Origin: Sodiomyces alkalinus F11
Lineage: Eukaryota; Ascomycota; Sordariomycetes; Glomerellales; Plectosphaerellaceae
NCBI RefSeq assembly: GCF_003711515.1
Contig: NW_021167082.1
Location: 590,923 to 654,922 of the forward strand
Direction: 5' to 3'
DNA: 64,000 nt
The notes under the pieces: model-generated
What the model was told of the DNA's origin: nothing
The model's input: only the letters and a program-made list of their open reading frames with translations
The model's database searches: none
Translations under genes and position numbers: made by a program
Shown here: positions 22,086 to 31,802 of the stretch, in pieces
How the letters are laid out: each line of letters starts with the position of its first letter
Position numbering within the stretch: position 1 is the first letter of the stretch

Positions 22086-23454
22086 ATGGTTGAAGGTACC
22101 AGCGGCATTGACCGAAAGGCCGAGGAGAGGATGGAGTTCTCCACCTCAAAGGAAGTTACTGTCCATCCGACCTTCGAATCCATGTCACTGAAGGGTGAGT
22201 GTCTCCTTGCCGAATCCCAGCCGGGTGACTGCTTCTGCAGTACGGGAAGAGGCTAATCCTGACCACCGCGTCGCAGAGAATCTTCTTCGTGGCGTCTACG
22301 CCTACGGTTACGAGTCCCCTTCAGCCGTACAGTCTCGCGCCATCGTTCAGATCTGCAAGGGCCGCGACACCATCGCGCAAGCGCAATCAGGCACGGGCAA
22401 GACGGCGACTTTCTCGATTAGTATGCTCCAGGTCATCGACACGGCCGTGCGCGAGACGCAAGCCCTCGTCCTCTCTCCGACGCGCGAGCTCGCAACGCAG
22501 ATCCAATCGGTCGTCATGGCCCTCGGCGACTACATGAACGTGCAGTGCCACGCCTGCATCGGCGGCACCAACGTGGGCGAGGACATCCGCAAGCTCGACT
22601 ACGGCCAGCACATCGTCTCGGGCACGCCGGGACGCGTCGCCGACATGATCCGCCGCCGCCACCTCCGCACGCGCCACATCAAGATGCTCGTCCTCGACGA
22701 GGCCGACGAGCTGCTCAACCGCGGGTTCCGCGAACAGATCTACGACGTGTACCGCTACCTGCCGCCCGCCACACAGGTCGTCGTCGTTAGCGCCACGCTC
22801 CCCTACGACGTCCTCGACATGACGACCAAGTTCATGACCGACCCCGTCCGCATCCTCGTGAAGCGTGACGAGCTGACCCTGGAGGGGCTTAAGCAGTACT
22901 TCATCGCCGTCGAGAAGGAGGAGTGGAAGTTTGACACCCTCTGCGACCTCTACGATACCTTGACCATCACCCAGGCGGTCATCTTCTGTAACACCCGCCG
23001 CAAGGTCGACTGGCTGACGGAGAAGATGCGCGAGGCCAACTTCACGGTCAGCAGTATGCACGGCGACATGCCCCAGAAGGAGCGGGATAGTATCATGCAG
23101 GACTTCCGTCAGGGGAACAGCCGCGTGCTGATTTCGACTGATGTCTGGGCGCGTGGTATCGACGTTCAGCAGGTCAGCTTGGTCATCAACTACGACCTGC
23201 CGAGCAATCGTGAGAACTACATCCACCGTATCGGCCGGAGTGGCCGCTTTGGTCGCAAGGGCGTCGCTATCAACTTCGTTACCAGCGAAGATGTGCGGAT
23301 CCTACGAGACATTGAGTGTAAGTTGGCAATCGCCTTACTCATGCAAACGCCGCCCTTTTTGTCCCTACTGTCCCCTTTGCTGACCCGAATGGCAGTGTAC
23401 TACTCGACCCAGATTGATGAGATGCCCATGAACGTCGCCGATCTCATCTCGTAA
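22086..23454 (+). CDS. FAL1: FAL1 / eIF4A3-type DEAD-box RNA helicase
   Basis: Exons 22086..22194, 22277..23317 and 23396..23454 (introns 82 and 78 bp) give 402 residues. Exon 1 encodes [25 protein letters not shown] sequence typical of eIF4A3. The motifs are all present: AQSGTGKT (I), PTRELA (Ia), GTPGR (Ib), LDEADELL (II), SAT (III), [11 protein letters not shown] (VI). The C-terminus ends [12 protein letters not shown], as in the family. The protein is an ATP-dependent helicase: Fal1 in yeast acts in 18S rRNA maturation, and eIF4A3 in other eukaryotes is the exon-junction-complex anchor. Filamentous fungi usually have one such gene. Intron 2 is a multiple of three and stop-free, so unspliced mRNA would still read through. 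Confidence 0.96.
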
Positions 23455-24912
23455 ACGATACGGGCCTTCTTGTTGGGACAGCTCCAGCAAGATTTGTGCG
23501 AATAATATGTCCTATCTCATGACGTAAAAAGCAGCAGGCTGGCGCAGGGGGGTCGTCCAGCCCAAGAGTGTGTGGAGGAAAGGGGCCTTGGCTTCCAGCA
23601 AGTGAGTAGTCTACTATCTCCTGTCCGAGTTGATCGGTTGTTGTCCATCACCTACGTTCGATGCTTTCATTCCTAGGGTGCTGCTGAATTTAGAATACTG
23701 ACATGACGACCCTTTGTATAGGCCAGCATCAGATTGTTATCACTACTACGCCGTTGATACTCTAGGTATCGGACCTTAATCGAGTTCGGACAGGCTGGGT
23801 ATTTCCGCTCATGCGCATAGAGACGTCCAACACCGGGTCATACATCTCGAGTGGAGTTTCTCGAGGAGTACAGCTAGGCAATCCACGGTATCCGCCGACA
23901 TGAAGTTCCAGTGTCATGAATCGAAATGTTTATTCATCGAGCCTACATTCATGTGACCATGTCCGCAGACTACATCAGAGTGGATATCACCGCCCTTACG
24001 TTGATGTGATGAAGGACAAGACTTGTCCAGTTTGAATCATTGTGTTATCTGCTCTCCAGCCAGGGACTGAACATGAATGCATGGGTCTAGTCTGCAAGAG
24101 ACGAAGACTGGTAGAAGATTGAGGAATCTGGCTGCTCTGTGAACCTCGAGTCTCTTCGCCTCGGGTGTCTGAGGCATGCCACTTGGGTCAGCATCCTGCT
24201 CTGTCACCTCAAATAGCTCTCGATACGCATAGGTATTGTAAGATGCCTGTGTCCTGTTGATTATTAATTCACAAATTCTTTCCCAATCGAGCATCACGCC
24301 GGCCTGACACGTATAATTCCGGCTGACTGTCTTTGAGAAGCTGTGGCCTAACATGTCTGCCGAGCAAAGCAAAGATAGAACTCACCGGCTTTGAGTGATT
24401 CTCGAAATATGAGATCCGGACACACTCTTCCCAACTCAACATGTTACTATACTTACTTTACAATCCATTCCCCTTCCGTTTCCTAAGATGAAGCCTCCGT
24501 CGGAGTAGGAGTAATGCCAGTATGTCATATTCTTCAGCATCCTCTTCATAACGAATCGAACATTAGATGATGCTTTCCTAAGAACTATATCATGCCAAGT
24601 TGACAAGTTTACTGAATTCTACCTTATCTTCTGCAAAGGATTTAGCCTCGAGTGGTATCTTACCAACGGCAACCCTTTTCTAACCCCTTTTTCTTTCGAA
24701 ATCACTCAAGTTATGGGATCAAGTCGCCGCGCCATTGAAATGAATATTATATGTATACTAACGACCAACGAAGGGAGTAGAAACATGGAAGGTTAGGTAT
24801 CTCGTAGGGTGACATATCTCGTCCAGCGTCATATATGCTAGATCCCCAACTGGGGATCCTTCGACCTTCAACGTAGGGGAGAGTGTTTTCTTTCTGTTTT
24901 TTCCATGCCACC

Positions 24913-24943
<31 letters not shown>

Positions 24944-25011
24944 AGACCCCAGAAAACGCCCTGCTTGGTGATTACATCGGCACAATGTTCTTCTGCTGCC
25001 CAAAAGGCCAT
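23455..25011. other. Intergenic with possible decayed exons
   Basis: No intact gene. On the minus strand, 24,760-24,037 contains protein-like stretches separated by stops and splice-like sites (see findings): a 46-codon open stretch ending in a GTAAGTA donor at ~24,448, and an ORF segment 24,354-24,037 with GMPQTPEAKRLEVHRAARF. No family was recognised. The poly(A) run at 24,913 is listed separately. Confidence 0.45.
24913..24938. repeat. Poly(A) run, 26 nt
   Basis: An uninterrupted run of 26 A on the plus strand near the 3' side of UGO1. It is too isolated to indicate a retroposed copy: no target-site duplication or upstream gene body was seen. Confidence 0.9.
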
Positions 25012-26659
25012 TCAGAACTCGCCCTCGGCACTGTTGCCGATCACCCCAGCTGCCCACAGCCCTACCAGGCCCCACCAGCTCACCTTCCACCCTCTCCATA
25101 GACCATCCAGCCCTTGCCCTTGACGATACACAGCCTCCCCCGCCTTGGCCTTCGCTTTGCCCCGGCCACTCTTAGCCGCCGGCGCCGGCTTAGCCACAAC
25201 GCGGCGTCCTTCCTCGTTGACGATGTGAAACATCGTGCCCGTCACGCCGTCGTACCGGCCCGGCGGGACCACCGTGTCGAGGCGCGCGTCCTTCTCCTGG
25301 GGTTGCAGCGCCCGCATGTACGCCGCGCTGGAGAGGATGGCCACCTGGCCCCGTCGGAGTACTGTCTCGACGGGAAGCTTCGCGAACACGGCCGCCGAAG
25401 AGGCGAAGAACTTGGCCACTGAGAATGTCGTTGGTGAGATTTGGCTGTCGATCATGAAGCGTGTCCGTAGAACGAGGGGGGTTGACAAGGTTAGGAGGGG
25501 ATGCACGAGCGAGTGCAGAATCGTGGGCACGACAAGCCCAGGCGGGCAGAGATACGAAGGGAGAGCACGCAGCGTTGATAGCGTCCGTCTAGGGCCCTTG
25601 GAAGATGGGGTGACGAGGAGTCTATGAGATGTTAGCACGAGACTTGTATCGCGTCTCTTCCGAGAAAATGGGACAGCAACGTAAAGAAAGAAAAAAAGGG
25701 GGAAAAGAAAAAGGAAAAGAAAAAAGCCCAGCAAAAACGTACCTCGTGCGCACCATATCGAGCGGTGCTAGGATCAAACCCGTCGCAACAGCCGCCGCGG
25801 CTGCCACACCCAAGGACGCCCACGGATAAGGGGACGCAATATCAATCAATCTGTCAATGTCATCCTTCACCCCCAGATCCGGAACATTAAAAAGCGCACT
25901 GAGGGCACTGCGCGACCAGTTCTCCAGCACCGACGTGAGGACCGTGTACAGGAAAGTAGCATTGGATCCCTTCCAGACGCCCCACGCCCCTTCTTTCTGC
26001 CACAACTGCCCGATCGCCTCCGTCACCGAGTCCGGGAGACGGAGATTCAGTTGATGGGGACGCACCGCCGCGCTCTTGGGAGAAGACCGCGATGGCTGTT
26101 GTGCGGCGCCGAACGACGGGTCCTGCCTGTTCCGACGCCCCCGCTGTGACTGCGAGGGGGTGGGCGTCCCGGGCATATGGGACGTGAAGTAAGCGGGCTC
26201 GTCGGCATCCGAATCGGAGTCTGCGTAGCCGTACGTCGACGAATCGTGGCCGTGGCCGTGGCCGTAGCCGCTGTGGGCCCTGTCGGCCGCCGTGGGTGTG
26301 GGCAGCGGCGTGATGGCCGGGGTGATGGTATCGGCGTCCTCGTCGTAGCTTCGGACTTGCAGGACTGTCTTGGCCACCTCGAAAGGCTGGGCCATCAACA
26401 CGGACGTGTATTTCCATAGCAGCTCGTCTATGAGCTCCTTGAGGGTCTCGACTGCTGAAGAGGACGGCTCGTTGATGTATTCTTTGTAGTCGAGGTCCGA
26501 GAAGAGGTCCCGCGCCTTCGACGCGTATCGGTCGCCGGGCGCATTTCCTCGGGAGAACGGATTGGGTATTGGCGATGAAGTGGGATCGGGCGACTCGCCG
26601 ATTGTCGGGGGAATGTAATAAGGCCGTAGAGGATTCACTCCTTCTCGATGTGAAGACAT
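25012..26659 (-). CDS. UGO1: UGO1, mitochondrial outer-membrane fusion protein (carrier-like)
   Basis: Exons 26659..25743 and 25621..25012 (intron 121 bp, GTACGT to TAG) give 508 residues, close to yeast Ugo1 (502). The N-terminus is Pro/Ser-rich and hydrophilic. LMAQPFEVAKTVLQV is a degenerate mitochondrial-carrier P-x-D/E motif. A His/Ser/Asp-rich insertion follows (~130-200). LWQKEGAWGVWKGSNATFLY is a carrier-type repeat, LILAPLDMVRTR spans the intron, and a further carrier-like repeat with LPVETVLRRGQV lies in exon 2. Ugo1 links the fusion GTPases Fzo1 and Mgm1 in the outer membrane rather than transporting metabolites. The start MSSHREGVNPLRPYY is standard for Pezizomycotina. It is divergent from YAH1. 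Confidence 0.93.
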
Positions 26660-27225
26660 GGCTCGTCGATGCGGTTCGTGGACATGGTCCGACTGAGGAA
26701 CAAAATCTTGGACGTCAGTGCTCGAGTACGAAATACACCTTGGGTAAGGTACTAACTTATAAATTTCCTGCTATCGGAATTGGAGTACAACATGAATGAC
26801 GAACGTTGTGCTTAGTCATGTCGCATGGCATGGCGAGCCATTATCGGCTTATTCCCGGACTCGGCGTTTGCTCCAATCAACTCACATCTTTTGATAAGCC
26901 AGAATGGCCCCGATGACCGAAGATCGGGGTTATCGCGGCTCAAATTTCGCAGCATTTCTTCCGGTCTGTCAGTCCACCGACGACAGCAGAGCCGAGCCTC
27001 GTTACCAAAAGTCGCATTCCACCCAGCGTCCAGTAGGCGAGGTCAATGGATTTGTAGAGTTTCCTGTTGAAGATTGAGACGTCAACTTGGCAGTTAACTC
27101 TTACGGGCGACTGCCTCGATTTTCAACTTTTGACCGGCATCGACAAGACTAACAACAACAACGACATCCTCCCCTCCCACCTTTTCGCAGCCACTATCCC
27201 GGGGCCTTGAACACAACGGCACACG
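26660..27225. promoter_or_regulatory. Divergent promoter region of UGO1 and YAH1
   Basis: 566 bp between two start codons of mitochondrial-protein genes. It includes a GGGTAAGGTACT motif near 26,740 and a pyrimidine/ACAAC-rich leader before YAH1. No ORF with protein character. Confidence 0.5.
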
Positions 27226-27652
27226 ATGAACCCGGTGATCCCCCTCCGTACCGGTATCCGTCGGCTGGCGACAGGCGCAGTAGGACAAAGTCGGGCGCTA
27301 CACACGAAGACCGGATCATTCCGACTCGGGTCCAGTTGCGTTTCCCCAAGACGGCCGATCGTCCGTTTGGCAGACAAGGGAAGGATAGGGTGGCTAGGGC
27401 TAGCAAAGCGGAAGTTCCATACCACCCCAACCGTCGCTCACGGACATATTACGCCACCTAAGCCTGGTGAAGAGTAGGCCAGACCCACGGACTACTAGAA
27501 GATACCCAGGAATTCGGAAGCTGACAGGTCTCAGGCTATGGGTGACCTTCATTGACAAGGAGGGCGATGAGCACAAGATTGCGGTGTCGGAGGGAGACAA
27601 CCTTCTGGACATTGCACAAGACAACGAGCTCGAGATGGAGGGTAAATTCCCC

Positions 27653-27715
<63 letters not shown>

Positions 27716-28022
27716 CTTGCTTGCTCTTTCAACGCTACACCCTTTCCTCTGACTGGGAAAAGTTGGCTGACTGTTTCTCTCAGGCGCCTGCGGAGGATCA
27801 TGCGCTTGCTCGACGTGCCATGTGATTGTCACGGATGAAGCGTATTTTGACAAGATGGATGAGCCTAGCGACGACGAGAACGATATGTTGGATTTGGCGT
27901 TCGGCCTGACCGAAACGAGCAGACTGGGTTGCCAGGTCAAGATGACCAAGGAGTTGGACGGGCTGAAGGTCAAGCTGCCAGCCATGACGAGGAACTTGCA
28001 GGCAAGCGACTTTAGCAGCTAG
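27226..28022 (+). CDS. YAH1: Mitochondrial [2Fe-2S] ferredoxin (adrenodoxin homologue)
   Basis: Exons 27226..27473, 27535..27641 and 27784..28022 (introns 61 and 142 bp) give 197 residues. The N-terminal ~70 residues are Arg-rich with an RKFHTTP-type presequence cleavage region. The ferredoxin fold starts at [41 protein letters not shown] holds three cluster Cys, and LGCQV supplies the fourth. The C-terminus PAMTRNLQASDF is typical. It passes electrons from NADPH-adrenodoxin reductase into iron-sulfur cluster assembly and haem A synthesis in the matrix. For intron 1 I chose donor GA|GTAGGC and acceptor TCTCAG|G, because this restores the conserved Glu-Leu before VTF. Intron 2 contains a 59-nt C run. 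Confidence 0.95.
27654..27712. repeat. Poly(C) tract of 59 nt inside YAH1 intron 2
   Basis: Fifty-nine consecutive C begin 12 nt after the GTAAAT donor; a branch-point-like CTAAC follows immediately. It is the only homopolymer of this size in the window. The transcript would carry a C59 stretch and the template strand G59. See findings for the artefact question. Confidence 0.95.
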
Positions 28023-28049
28023 GCCTCGCGGAACCACATTGAAGGAGGA

Positions 28050-28134
28050 AAAAGAAGAAGAAAAGAAGAAGAAGAAAAGAAGAAGAAGAAAAGAAGAAGA
28101 AGAAAAGAAGAAGAAGAAAAGAAGAAGAAGAAAA
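28050..28134. repeat. Purine minisatellite, 14-nt unit
   Basis: About six tandem copies of a 14-nt unit AAAAGAAGAAGAAG directly after the YAH1 stop codon, within its likely 3' UTR. All purine on the plus strand. Confidence 0.92.
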
Positions 28135-28414
28135 TGCTGTACCTATTACCACACTTGTACATTACGATGTCGGGAGCAGGTCCGGGGTGGGCATGAAAGG
28201 GCGTATTTCTGCGCAGCATACATTGATACCATCAGTATAGTGTTTTCAGGGTATCTAAGGAGGATAGGTAGAGACAAGGTGGTGTAGCATATGTCCACTC
28301 CGATACAAAGCCAAAGCTTAAAACCAAACCCCCAGAAGATCGTTCATGGTTTTCTTTTCTTTTTCTTTGCCACAAAATGCTTGCCTCAGGGCCAGTTCAG
28401 TCCATACCATCACA
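28135..28414. other. Convergent 3' flanks of YAH1 and RRP15
   Basis: 3' untranslated sequence; no gene or conserved element seen. Confidence 0.5.
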
Positions 28415-29410
28415 TCAAGCCTCCTCGATCGGACCTTGCTTCAGCCCACCACCAGAAGCGATCAAGTCCAAGAAGCCCTTCTTGCTCATCTCATTCACCT
28501 TGGCCTCCTTCCTAGTCACTCCCACCACGCCCTGCTTGCGCGCCGCCTTCTCAGCCTCAGCGGCCTTGACCTGCGCAGCGCGCACGGCGTTGAACAGCTT
28601 GACGACACCGCGCTGGGCGACCTTGCGCAGCCGCTTCTCGGCCCCGAGCACCTCGCCCGTGGTCGAAGGCCCCCCCATCATGACGTCCTTGTTGGTGGCG
28701 ACCAGGACGTCCCGGACGCGCCCCTTCTCCTGGGCCTCCTTCTTCTGCAGCCGCAGGAGCCGGCGCGCCTTTTGCTCGAGGGCCGAGTCGGCGGACGCCC
28801 GGGCGGCGTGGTGGGCGGCGGCGCTGCGGGACAGGACGGGGTCGGCGCGGCGCGAGGTGGGGAGCTTGGTGGAGAGGATCTTGGACATGGAGGTGGAGAA
28901 GGCGGACGGGTCGTTGCGTTTGGATTTCGTGTTGGGCCGTCCCGCGCCGTTTATGGTGTCTGTGTCGCTGACTGAAAATTCGTCGTCTTCGTCTTCTTCT
29001 GCCGAGTAGCCGCCGCCCTCTGCTTCCTCTTCTTTTTCTTCTTCTGCTTCTTCTTCTGCTTCTTCTTCTCCGCTGGACGCATTGTCGTCAGCTTCAGCTT
29101 CCGAACCGTCATCGGCTTCCGCCGTGGTTTTGTTGTGTTTCGATTGGCCGGCTTTGCTGGGACGCTTTTGTGGTGGAGGGGAAGCGGCGTCGTCGTCTGA
29201 GGTAAAAGCATCGCTGTCGGAGTCTGCGCCGTCATCGGCGATGGCATTATGTATATCGTCGGAATCTGAGGCGAGAAGGTCGACTGCTTTGAAGTCGTCC
29301 TCTTCTTTTTTGTTCGATTCGCCTCGGCTTTTTGACTGCCGCTTCTGCTTTTTTGGAGGAGGGGCAGCCTTGTCCTCGAAGGACCTTTTCTTTGATGATG
29401 CACCGGCCAT
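28415..29410 (-). CDS. RRP15: RRP15, 60S ribosome biogenesis factor
   Basis: A single exon of 331 residues from MAGASSKKRSFED; the upstream in-frame extension starts at TTG and is ignored. The N-terminal half is highly charged: Lys-rich NLS-like KKQKRQSK, then long Asp/Ser and Glu tracts encoded by GAA/GAG repeats. The C-terminal half (~165-330) is the Rrp15p domain: FSTSMSKILSTKLP, DPVLSRS, LRLQKKEAQEKGRV, EKRLRKVAQRGVVKLFNAV and MSKKGFLDLI. Rrp15 is a nucleolar pre-60S component needed for 27S pre-rRNA cleavage. Length is in the usual range. It is divergent from the LaeA-like gene with a 1.3-kb gap. Confidence 0.95.
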   Translation of the reverse strand: MAGASSKKRSFEDKAAPPPKKQKRQSKSRGESNKKEEDDFKAVDLLASDSDDIHNAIADDGADSDSDAFTSDDDAASPPPQKRPSKAGQSKHNKTTAEADDGSEAEADDNASSGEEEAEEEAEEEKEEEAEGGGYSAEEDEDDEFSVSDTDTINGAGRPNTKSKRNDPSAFSTSMSKILSTKLPTSRRADPVLSRSAAAHHAARASADSALEQKARRLLRLQKKEAQEKGRVRDVLVATNKDVMMGGPSTTGEVLGAEKRLRKVAQRGVVKLFNAVRAAQVKAAEAEKAARKQGVVGVTRKEAKVNEMSKKGFLDLIASGGGLKQGPIEEA

Positions 29411-30728
29411 TTTGCCGTATCGATATAGCAATGGCTACAAAGTATGCTGCAAGTGTATGTTGCGAAGAGATCAATTACTGCAGATTGTGTTTAGCAGTGG
29501 CCGGCAGAACTCTTGGTAGGTAGATTTTTAGGTGGGGCCATGGAGGCGGTCAGCTCACCGAAGTATCACTGGACACACACCTGCACACCTGTAAACGGTG
29601 GGTAACTGGTCGTTGAAAAAGATATAACTTCGTAAATAGAAATTCGGACAGGAAGAAAGCTAGAAAAATATAACCACGGAGTACATAAATCACAGAAGTA
29701 GCTTGGGAATATTGCGAGCTTGATATACACTATACATGGTGTGTTTGGGTATTACCATCAGCATATTATCAGGCCTAGAATATCTCCTGCTGCCCTCGCT
29801 CAAGAGGCTACTCATCAAGAGGCTACTCATCAAGAGACCAGTTTATCTGAGTAATAAAAGAAAATACGTGTAAGACGGACGGACGAAACCAGGTGGTAAC
29901 CGTCAGATGTCAATTCCGGCTCCTATATCGTCTTCCTTGAAGCCAAAGTGGTGCAGACATATAACTCGATGAAAAAAAAATCCTGGTTTTTCCTTTTTCC
30001 ATTTTTTTCGGCGATGAACCTGATAATGAATCCGACAGCGGGTTGAATTACTCCGAGTTACCTCTTCCAAGTATAAACTCAACCTTGGATCGATGGTATA
30101 TTCGGAGATACAGTTGTATTGCATCGCTCAGCCTTGTAGAAGCTGGTGGATATACTGCTTCCATATAAGGTAGCTAGATGATAATTATCTTCGATTTTCC
30201 AAAGATTCATCCTTCGTCCGAAATCCGAAGACGATGAGCCCATCCATGTATGAGGTTTCTGGTTCCCGATGAATTACTTCAGCCCACACGGCCTCATGTA
30301 TGTACGAAGTAATTAATTAATTGTGACCTACTTTGTCCGCATTTGCTGACTGCATGAAAGGATTCTTAGATTGGGTTGACTTTTGACTTCTACACGTGTA
30401 GAATCCTAGCTACAGGTCGCTGGCCCCCTGTCCGACCGACTCCGGGGCGATGGTAGACGCCAGATTGGGCCGTGGGCATCCACACTTACTGGGATTCAGG
30501 CGACTATTAACGTAAGGATTGGCAACTTGGACCGTTCACAGCCATGAAGACCCCAGAGAAACGATGCCGGGGGTATGCGTGGGGATAGAGCAGCAAATGG
30601 ATGGCAAAAAGTCCACGCAGCCCCTCGCCCGAGAGAAAGCTTTTCTCCACCAAAACACGCCCTCTTAAGCTGCCATCGTCTAAGCAGCACACTAAATTAA
30701 TTGCACTAATTAACGACCTTAAACGACC
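29411..30728. other. AT-richer intergenic region between RRP15 and the LaeA-like gene
   Basis: 1.3 kb without ORFs of interest. It contains a short 15-nt tandem (AAGAGGCTACTCATC, about 2.5 copies near 29,800-29,845), AATTAATTAATTG near 30,310 and several ATG-poor AT-rich stretches. The last ~100 bp contain ACTAAATTAATTGC repeats just before the LaeA-like ATG. Confidence 0.5.
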
Positions 30729-31802
30729 ATGACTCCTGCTTCCCCAGAGTCTGCGACTAAGCTCCCGGACGCTCAGGAGTCGCCTCCCAATTCCTCGCCC
30801 ATCGAGCCGGAGCCGGAGCCCGAGGCCGAGACTGCGCAAGTGGCGACTCGCGACTACAACGACGACGACGACGCCGCCAATGAAGACGCCGACTCGGCCA
30901 TCGGCGCCGACAGCATCCTTTCCTCCACCGCCTCTCTCACCGAGAGCATCCTCCAGTACCGCCAGCTGCACGGGCGGACCTACCAGAGCACCAAAACGAC
31001 CGAGTACTGGGCCCCGAACGACGACCAGCAAAACGACGGCCTCGACATCATCCACCACGCCCTCCTGCGGCTGTTCGACGACCGGCTCGTCCTGGCCCCG
31101 ATCGGGGCCCATCCGCAGCGCGTGCTGGATCTCGGCACGGGAACCGGCGTATGGGCGACCGATTTCGGCGACCAGTTCCCCGGCGCCGAGGTCACGGGGA
31201 CCGACATCAGCCCCATCCAGCCGACTTGGGTGGCGCCCAACGTCAAGTTCGTCATCGACGACTTTCTGCTGGAGTGGACCTGGCCCGAGGACCATTTCGA
31301 CTTGATCCACATGCGCGCGCTCTACGGCGTCATCCCGGACCTGGAGGACCTCTACGCCAAGGTCCTCCGCCGCCTGCGCCCCGGAAGCGGCTGGGTGCAG
31401 CACGTCGAGATGGAGGTCAAGATCGAGTCGGATCACGTGCGGTTCCCCGAGGACCACATCTTCAACCGGTGGGCCGCGCTGCTGTACCAGGCCGGCGAGA
31501 AGATGGGCCGGTCGTTCGCCCTCGCGCAGGGCCACACCATGAAGGAGGCGATGGAGAGGGCGGGGTTCGTCGACGTGGCGGAGCAGAAATGCAAGGCGCC
31601 GCTGCATTCCTGGCCCAAGGACCCGAGATTGAAGGAGGCCGGGTTGTACCTCCAGGCGGCCTTCGACCAGAGCGTCGAGGGCTTTGGAATGTTCCTCTTC
31701 ACCCAGGTGTTGGGGATGGACCGCGATGCCGCGTTGGTGCTCGCCGCTGAGATGCGGAGGGAGACGCGGAAGAAGTCGAATTATCACTGGTTCGAGGTGT
31801 AA
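30729..31802 (+). CDS. LaeA-like SAM-dependent methyltransferase
   Basis: A single exon of 357 residues. The N-terminal ~75 residues are acidic and disordered (Glu/Pro repeats, DYNDDDDAA). From ~80 the fungal LaeA-like pattern appears: ESILQYRQLHGRTY, EYWAPNDDQQNDGLDIIHH. The SAM-binding motif I is VLDLGTGTGVWATDF, followed by GTDISPIQPTWVAPNVKF and FDLIHMRALYG. C-terminal blocks include HVEMEV and MKEAMERAGF. This is the large family of TAM/LaeA-type methyltransferases that includes LaeA itself and many secondary-metabolism paralogues. The substrate cannot be told, and no biosynthetic cluster is visible nearby. The protein is cytosolic or nuclear by composition. No signal peptide. Confidence 0.88.
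   Translation: MTPASPESATKLPDAQESPPNSSPIEPEPEPEAETAQVATRDYNDDDDAANEDADSAIGADSILSSTASLTESILQYRQLHGRTYQSTKTTEYWAPNDDQQNDGLDIIHHALLRLFDDRLVLAPIGAHPQRVLDLGTGTGVWATDFGDQFPGAEVTGTDISPIQPTWVAPNVKFVIDDFLLEWTWPEDHFDLIHMRALYGVIPDLEDLYAKVLRRLRPGSGWVQHVEMEVKIESDHVRFPEDHIFNRWAALLYQAGEKMGRSFALAQGHTMKEAMERAGFVDVAEQKCKAPLHSWPKDPRLKEAGLYLQAAFDQSVEGFGMFLFTQVLGMDRDAALVLAAEMRRETRKKSNYHWFEV

Noticed and set aside
30507..31787. 426-codon antisense ORF opposite the LaeA-like gene
   Set aside because: Shadow of strong third-position GC; no motif, while the plus strand has the SAM-binding signature.
30729..31802. LaeA itself as global regulator with a secondary-metabolite cluster
   Set aside because: Only a family-level match; no PKS, NRPS, terpene synthase or transporter gene lies nearby.
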